Shown piece by piece: positions 48,244 to 52,577 of a stretch of 52,577 nucleotides of DNA (position 1 is its first letter; each line of letters begins with the position of its first letter). Both the position numbers and the translations under genes were made by a program. The stretch lies in IMG/VR virus record IMGVR_UViG_3300031251_000025, positions 1 through 52,577 of that record, one strand, 5' to 3'. The notes below the pieces were generated by a model. It was not told the DNA's origin. It searched no databases and was given only the letters and a program-made list of their open reading frames with translations. The DNA is from a virus.

Positions 48244-48910
48244 TCCTGCACAACTCAAAGTATGGGGAATCGGGCTGCTTGCAATCCTCCTTTTCTCTTT
48301 AGGCTACGAAACCTGCCACTGGTTCATGAAGCCTGAGACTCACACCATCACGAAATTCATCACTGTGACTATGGGGAAACCAGACCAGACTCCGACCGCT
48401 CCTGTTGTGGATCACGGTGTGGTAAATCCTGGAACTCACTATGTGGAGACCAAGGACCAACCTAAACCGCCGGCCTCAAGCATCCCAGCGTTGGATAAAC
48501 CTGATCAGACCACTGTCATCACCGTGCAGGTTCCCACCGCCATGAAGTTGCAAGTCTTCCACCAGTCAGAACTCAAGTGGTCCCGCAACGGAGACAACTA
48601 CAGTATCTGGGACGAAGGCCGTATATGGACCCTGGACGAAAAAGGCCAACCTCTTGAGGGCATCACAGCAGACACTGCCTACAGTAAGGACGCCAGCCTT
48701 TCCTTGCCTGTGAGTTTCGCATACTCCTGCCCGAAAGAACGGCCATGGGCTGCAGGGGGAATCCTCAACCTAACTCCCAAGGGTTACGGTGTCTTTCTCG
48801 ACAGGGACTTCTCCATACTTCGCTTTGGCGTTGAGGCTGTAAAAATTACAGCGCCAGTCGCTGGAAACCCATCCTGGAATACTTCCATAAAAGTTGGAGC
48901 AAGGTTCTGA
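48236..48910 (+). CDS. Membrane-anchored protein at end of lysis cassette (spanin-like?)
   Basis: 224 residues from the ATG at 48236 behind GGAGGCGAC, overlapping the holin stop. Residues 8-24 (KVWGIGLLAILLFSLGY) form a single N-terminal membrane segment; the rest is a soluble, Pro/Thr-rich then beta-rich domain (PKGYGVFLDRDFSILRFGVE) likely exported to the periplasm. That topology fits an inner-membrane spanin, but there is no clear outer spanin nearby. Family uncertain. A strong terminator follows. Confidence 0.5.
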   Translation: MPSPAQLKVWGIGLLAILLFSLGYETCHWFMKPETHTITKFITVTMGKPDQTPTAPVVDHGVVNPGTHYVETKDQPKPPASSIPALDKPDQTTVITVQVPTAMKLQVFHQSELKWSRNGDNYSIWDEGRIWTLDEKGQPLEGITADTAYSKDASLSLPVSFAYSCPKERPWAAGGILNLTPKGYGVFLDRDFSILRFGVEAVKITAPVAGNPSWNTSIKVGARF

Positions 48911-48932
48911 TGTGGTAAATACACGTGACCGA

Positions 48933-48960
48933 CAGAGGCCCCTTGCGGGCCTCTTTTCTT
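48933..48960 (+). terminator. Terminator after lysis genes
   Basis: AGAGGCCC (48933-48940), loop CTTGC, GGGCCTCT (48946-48953), then TTTCTTTT. It closes the late transcript before the replication genes. Confidence 0.85.
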
Positions 48961-49045
48961 TTCAGTCAACTGTGATGTTTACATACATTACTTGAAAAAG
49001 TCCTTTCACCCCGATAGTCCGTTATATAGATTGAAGGAGTTTACC

Positions 49046-49294
49046 GTGAAGAAGTCTGAGCTGAAATACCTGAAGCTAAAAGTCAAGGCGATTAACCTGC
49101 GAAAATACGATGAGTATTTCTATTGTATGAAGCACCAGCAGTATGTGACCCTGGCTATGTGCCACTATCGTGCAACAGTTTTGGTGGCACAGCACGTGTG
49201 CTATGACGTGTGCAAAAACTGTCCAGTCAGAAAGCAGTCCTTCCATGTGATCCACCGTCCACGAATGATCGTGAGAAAACCGAGGAAAAAATAA
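49046..49294 (+). CDS. Cys/His-rich zinc protein, 82 residues
   Basis: GTG start at 49046 behind AAGGAG; upstream codons to 48992 lack a ribosome-binding site. Basic Lys-rich start; Cys/His-rich core YFYCMKHQQYVTLAMCHYR and HVCYDVCKNCPVRK, likely one or two zinc sites. Nucleic-acid binding is plausible. The stop overlaps the helicase start; CGTTATATAG in its leader looks promoter-like. Confidence 0.65.
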   Translation: MKKSELKYLKLKVKAINLRKYDEYFYCMKHQQYVTLAMCHYRATVLVAQHVCYDVCKNCPVRKQSFHVIHRPRMIVRKPRKK

Positions 49295-50802
49295 TGTTGT
49301 GGATTGAGTATGGCCCTGTCACATCGCACCTGCGTGGAGATAACCGCAAGGAGTTGAAAGAGGCTTATCTGGTTCTCGACAAGGCTTTATCGGTATGGGT
49401 TGAGGGTGCAATCTTCAGTGCCAAATACCAACTAGGCGTGTGGGATGGATGCCAACACTTCTTTAAACCGGAGTCTGGCAAGTTTCAGTCTGGGTTACTC
49501 TCAGCGGTTGTGCGACAGCTTATTGCTGAAGACCTATATGTAGAAATTCAGGGTTATCCTGAAGCATGTCCTGACTATGAAAGCCTCACACGAATTGAAT
49601 TAATGGATTCCAAGACAGACATGATTGTCATGGATCATGCTGATCCTGTTCGTGGCTACCAGTTAGAAGCTGTGATACAAGTTCTCAAGTGGCATCGTGG
49701 AATCCTAAAGCTGGCTACCAACGGTGGAAAAACCGAGGTGGCTGCAGCCATCATGCAGTATCTTAAAACGCCTTCCACCATTTTCATGGTTCCCAGTCGA
49801 GAGCTATTGCACCAGACTGCAGAACGCCTGGAGGAACGCCTAGGTGTGAATGTGGGTAAGGTGGGAGACAACGTCTACAAACCCAATCCCGATGGAATCA
49901 CAGTCTGCATGTATCAGACCCTTCACAAGCATTTCGACGCTGCCACGAAACGATGGTTTGCAAAAGTCAAACTTCTGTTTGGTGATGAGTGCCACCTGGC
50001 TATGGCGGATACCTATCAAAAGTGTCTCAGGCGTATCCCGGCAGAATACCGAGTGGGATTAAGTGGCACGCCTTTTGATAAGAATTATGGCAATCGGCTT
50101 ACCATCACGGGTTACTTCGGCCCTCTGCTAAAGGTGGTTTCTAACCTGGAACTCATGGACAAAGGGATCTCTGTTGCGCCTTCGGTCTTGCTCCTGGAAC
50201 CACAAATCAGTAAGTCTGAAGCCATAACTCTGGACCTGGCAGACTATGATGTGGCCACCATGAACTGCAATTCCAGGAATAGGTTGATTGCAGAGTTAGC
50301 CCAGGGATTTGTGAAGTCTGGACGGCAGACCATGGTCATGGTAAATCGGGTTGCTCATGCCAAAATGTTACATGCACTAATCCCAAACTCTGTGGTAGTT
50401 ACAGGCCGAACCTCCCACAAATACCGGGATAGAGCCAAGGAAGGTTTAGCACAAGGGGTGGGATTCTGTTGTATCACAACTGTGTTTAGCACAGGGTTGT
50501 CTGTGGATTATATCGAGGCCATGATTATGGCTTCAGGTGGAAAGTCTGCAACTCTGCTCTTACAGCGTGTGGGCAGAAGTGTCCGCACAGCTGCAAACAT
50601 GCAGAAGGATTTATGGATTGTGGATTTCTTTGACCACTACAATAAATACACTCGGGCACACTCCCGCATACGCCGAAAAATCTATACCCAGGAAAAGTTC
50701 AAGATTACTGAGAAGTTTGCAGATGCCCCACAAGAACTTTTAGACTTTGTAAATCCGGGTCTTGTGCACCACAAGCACTTACAGCGGCCTTTGGCATTAT
50801 AA
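49294..50802 (+). CDS. Superfamily 2 DNA/RNA helicase (UvsW/DEAD-like)
   Basis: 502 residues, ATG overlapping the previous stop. Motifs in order: Q-like RGYQLEAVIQVLK; Walker A LATNGGKTEVA (near 144); FMVPSRELLHQTAERL (Ia); LFGDECHLAMA (DECH box, near 230); GLSGTPF (III); MVMVNRVAHAKML (IV); TTVFSTGLSVD (V) and LLLQRVGRSVRT (VI, near 423). Most like the UvsW/RadD group that handles branched DNA. The right end of the gene is followed by a 335-base gap. Confidence 0.9.
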   Translation: MLWIEYGPVTSHLRGDNRKELKEAYLVLDKALSVWVEGAIFSAKYQLGVWDGCQHFFKPESGKFQSGLLSAVVRQLIAEDLYVEIQGYPEACPDYESLTRIELMDSKTDMIVMDHADPVRGYQLEAVIQVLKWHRGILKLATNGGKTEVAAAIMQYLKTPSTIFMVPSRELLHQTAERLEERLGVNVGKVGDNVYKPNPDGITVCMYQTLHKHFDAATKRWFAKVKLLFGDECHLAMADTYQKCLRRIPAEYRVGLSGTPFDKNYGNRLTITGYFGPLLKVVSNLELMDKGISVAPSVLLLEPQISKSEAITLDLADYDVATMNCNSRNRLIAELAQGFVKSGRQTMVMVNRVAHAKMLHALIPNSVVVTGRTSHKYRDRAKEGLAQGVGFCCITTVFSTGLSVDYIEAMIMASGGKSATLLLQRVGRSVRTAANMQKDLWIVDFFDHYNKYTRAHSRIRRKIYTQEKFKITEKFADAPQELLDFVNPGLVHHKHLQRPLAL

Positions 50803-51137
50803 AACCTAAGATAGCCTATATGCGCGAGCATTGACATCAAGGAACATACGCGCGCAACGACCGCTATACTATAGGGCGCCGCAGGTACGTTAGATACTTA
50901 TGTCAGTTAAGTACCTTAAAAGATTAAAAGATTGGGGATTTATGTAAAATGACGCCGCTTTTTTACTATTTCTTGTGAGTTATCGGACGTTCTTTTACAG
51001 GAAAATGCGTAAGTAGTGTTAGCTTGATCCACTTATCTATCGAACAGTCGCTTTGCTCCTGTTCGTGTGCTACGCACAAGAGTATAAATTTAAATCCTTT
51101 CTCGTTATTTGTTCGTTATCTAGGTCAGGAGTCGATA
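50803..51137. other. Intergenic region with inverted repeats, possible origin or promoter area
   Basis: No gene seen. TGCGCG (50821-50826) and CGCGCA (50851-50856), AGGTAC (50883-50888) and GTACCT (50911-50916) are inverted pairs. TTGACA (50831) is a good -35 box, but no -10 box lies 17 bases on. AAAAGATTAAAAGATT is a short direct repeat near 50918. The stretch is A+T-rich further right and the downstream genes are replication genes, so an origin or promoter is plausible but not shown. Confidence 0.45.
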
Positions 51138-51914
51138 GTGAACACCCCATTAAATTGGAAAATGGTGTTAGCAGAGCAGAAGTTAACCTGTAAAAACCTG
51201 GAACTGGAACTAAAGGAAGCCAAGAGATGCGAAGACTCCAGGAAAACCCGAACCACGAGAATTGCCATACTGAGGTTGGTGCACATCACTCGATCAACCT
51301 ACAAAGAGTTCTGGAAATCCAAACCACCCATGAACTCTCGAATTGCCCTGCCGTCACCTACCATGGAGATTCTGAGGCACAAGAACACCCCACTGCTTCT
51401 TACAATCTTCTGGTTTTGCCAAGCTGAAAAGATTCCACTCAGACACTGGTTCACAGCCCAGTTTGATACCCTGAAACGAATCCCATTCATCTGGATCACA
51501 TGTTTCTACGGTCCCAACGCCATGAAGAGATACCTGGACTGGGATTACAAGCTAGCACGAAAGTTCATTCGCACAGAAGACCGTGAACAATCCTTCAACA
51601 AAACCCTGAAATTGACAATTCGTAATGCCGTTTTTGCAGGTCACAGAGATGCTTTGAAGTGGCAACCAGTTTTCAAAGAGATTCAACCGCCTACAACAAG
51701 TGCAGCCCTGGCCTACATAAACACCTACGTTCCTGCCTGGTATCTAGTCGCTCATCAAGCTTTCAGAGATGAGATCCTAGAGCCAGGTATTCTCGACTCT
51801 GGGAACCTAGTGAAACTTTGGACGCAATACAAGAAGTCCCCCTGGGCCCGAAAGTTTTGTCATGATGCCCTGGAAGAAGCTGAAACCCGATATGGAAAAC
51901 TGGAGACATCGTGA
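51138..51914 (+). CDS. Hypothetical protein in replication region, 258 residues
   Basis: GTG at 51138 behind AGGAG, preferred over an upstream ATG with no ribosome-binding site and a Cys/Ser-rich translation. Helical, with a basic EAKRCEDSRKTRTTRIAILR segment and several Trp/Phe-rich helices (FIWITCFYGPNAMKRYLDWD). It overlaps the replicative helicase (GTGA), so it may be a helicase loader or primosome partner; that is position-based inference. Confidence 0.6.
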   Translation: MNTPLNWKMVLAEQKLTCKNLELELKEAKRCEDSRKTRTTRIAILRLVHITRSTYKEFWKSKPPMNSRIALPSPTMEILRHKNTPLLLTIFWFCQAEKIPLRHWFTAQFDTLKRIPFIWITCFYGPNAMKRYLDWDYKLARKFIRTEDREQSFNKTLKLTIRNAVFAGHRDALKWQPVFKEIQPPTTSAALAYINTYVPAWYLVAHQAFRDEILEPGILDSGNLVKLWTQYKKSPWARKFCHDALEEAETRYGKLETS

Positions 51915-52577
51915 GATTAGACCTGTTCCGCCAGAATGTTCTTGCACTCATGACAGTCGATGCACGGTTCTTGGTAGTAGCAAATGCAATCTTACATCCG
52001 CGATACTTTGAGCAGCCGGTAGAACAGCACCTTGCCAGGTTCATTTTGGAGCACTACAGAGAATACAATAAACCACCCAGCAAAGTGGTCCTGCTGAATC
52101 GGGCTGAAAAGTATTTCAAGGGTTCCAAGAATTCAGATGTCACGATGGAAGACTTCACAGAATTTTTGAGTGACACCATAGCACAACGGAAGGACGCTGC
52201 TGAGGAAGCGGAATACATAGCAGGTGAGGTGGTAGCCTTCTGCCGGGAACAAGCAGTAAAGGAAGCCACGCTCAAGACCGTGGATGACATTCAGAAAGGT
52301 GATCTAAGCACAATCGTTCCACGAATGCAGAAGGCCCTTGCCATCGGATCTGAACTCCAGGGCAGGGGTGTTTTCCTATTTGGGGATGCACAGAACCAAG
52401 AGATTAATGAGAAGGTCCGGGATTGTGTGCCCACAGGACTTCCGTTTATCGACAAACCCACCAGAGGCGGATTGGCTCGGGGTGAATATGGCATGCTTAT
52501 GGCTCCACCCAACGTGGGGAAGACCACAGGGTTAGTCAACATTGGTGTGGGAACCTGTAAACAGAGATTCAAAGTTG
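51911..52577 (+). CDS. Replicative helicase (DnaB/RecA-fold), N-terminal part
   Basis: GTG at 51911 overlapping the previous stop; runs off the right edge with 222 residues visible. The N-terminal part is helical (RLDLFRQNVLALMTVDARFL), like the DnaB N-domain. Near residue 197, MLMAPPNVGKTTGLVN is a Walker A loop. The layout (N-domain, linker, GLPFIDKPTRGGLARGEYGM, then Walker A) is that of DnaB-type helicases that unwind DNA at the replication fork. Catalytic part lies beyond the window. Confidence 0.8.
   Translation, partial: MRLDLFRQNVLALMTVDARFLVVANAILHPRYFEQPVEQHLARFILEHYREYNKPPSKVVLLNRAEKYFKGSKNSDVTMEDFTEFLSDTIAQRKDAAEEAEYIAGEVVAFCREQAVKEATLKTVDDIQKGDLSTIVPRMQKALAIGSELQGRGVFLFGDAQNQEINEKVRDCVPTGLPFIDKPTRGGLARGEYGMLMAPPNVGKTTGLVNIGVGTCKQRFKV

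Noticed and set aside
50863-50880. CTATACTATAGGG as a T7-like RNA polymerase promoter
   Set aside because: Only the end resembles the T7 consensus, there is one copy, and no single-subunit RNA polymerase gene is seen in the window.

Overview
The window is a contiguous piece of the genome of a contractile-tailed (myovirus-type) dsDNA bacteriophage. It carries a complete head and tail module: small and large terminase, portal, MuF-like protein, protease/scaffold, decoration and major capsid protein, sheath, tube, tape measure, a P2/Mu-style baseplate (gpU-like, gpX/LysM-like, gpD, gpV, gp25/gpW, gpJ and gpI-like proteins), fibres and a lysis cassette with a GH108 endolysin. The endolysin and P2/Mu-type baseplate fit a Gram-negative host, but no host can be named from the sequence. 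Both edges cut through genes (a UvrD-type helicase on the left, a DnaB/RecA-fold helicase on the right), so the genome is longer than this window. I saw no rRNA, tRNA or CRISPR array.

Layout: 3-3059 small early-type genes behind the helicase fragment. 3094-8520 an accessory island of very unusual base composition (below). 8672-9181 two small + strand genes ending at a bidirectional terminator. 9230-12497 a compact minus-strand operon of twelve small genes (several zinc-ribbon proteins, two membrane proteins, one coiled coil). 12637-15719 a + strand regulatory/recombination block: a Holliday-junction-resolvase-like nuclease, two sigma-70-like proteins and an HU-like protein. 15716-16568 a minus-strand pair including an HTH repressor-like protein behind a large inverted repeat. 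16680-46935 head, tail, baseplate and fibre genes, all on +. 46959-48910 lysis genes. 49046-52577 replication genes: a zinc protein, an SF2 helicase, an unknown gene and a replicative helicase.

The outstanding feature is the island at about 3.6-8.5 kb. It shows strand-resolved, near-total loss of the dinucleotide CA. From 3631 to 4114 the + strand has no TG, so the minus strand, which is the coding strand of the gene there, has no CA. From 4092 to 6000 the + strand, coding for three genes, has only six CA in 1.9 kb. From 6107 to 8468 both CA and TG are nearly absent (about 4 and 9 occurrences in 2.36 kb, two of the TG being start codons). The switch of strand falls between two divergent promoters, so the depletion follows the sense strand of transcription. 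The six encoded proteins therefore contain almost no His or Gln, and the two in the last sector also have no Cys or Trp and no internal Met. Flanking genes look normal. Three of the island transcripts share a leader made of a perfect 14-bp element, a hairpin with compensatory base changes and a common ribosome-binding site. One island protein (6693-7316) shares its C-terminal domain with the phage sigma-like protein at 14364-15719, which suggests a functional link between the island and phage transcription.

Other points of note: a probable -1 frameshift making an extended tail assembly chaperone just before the tape measure gene, an in-frame internal start that would make a separate scaffold protein, a fibre protein built from 29 units of 20 residues, and an EF-hand/dockerin-like loop inside the endolysin. 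All functional calls rest on motif recognition by eye and gene order; no database search was possible.
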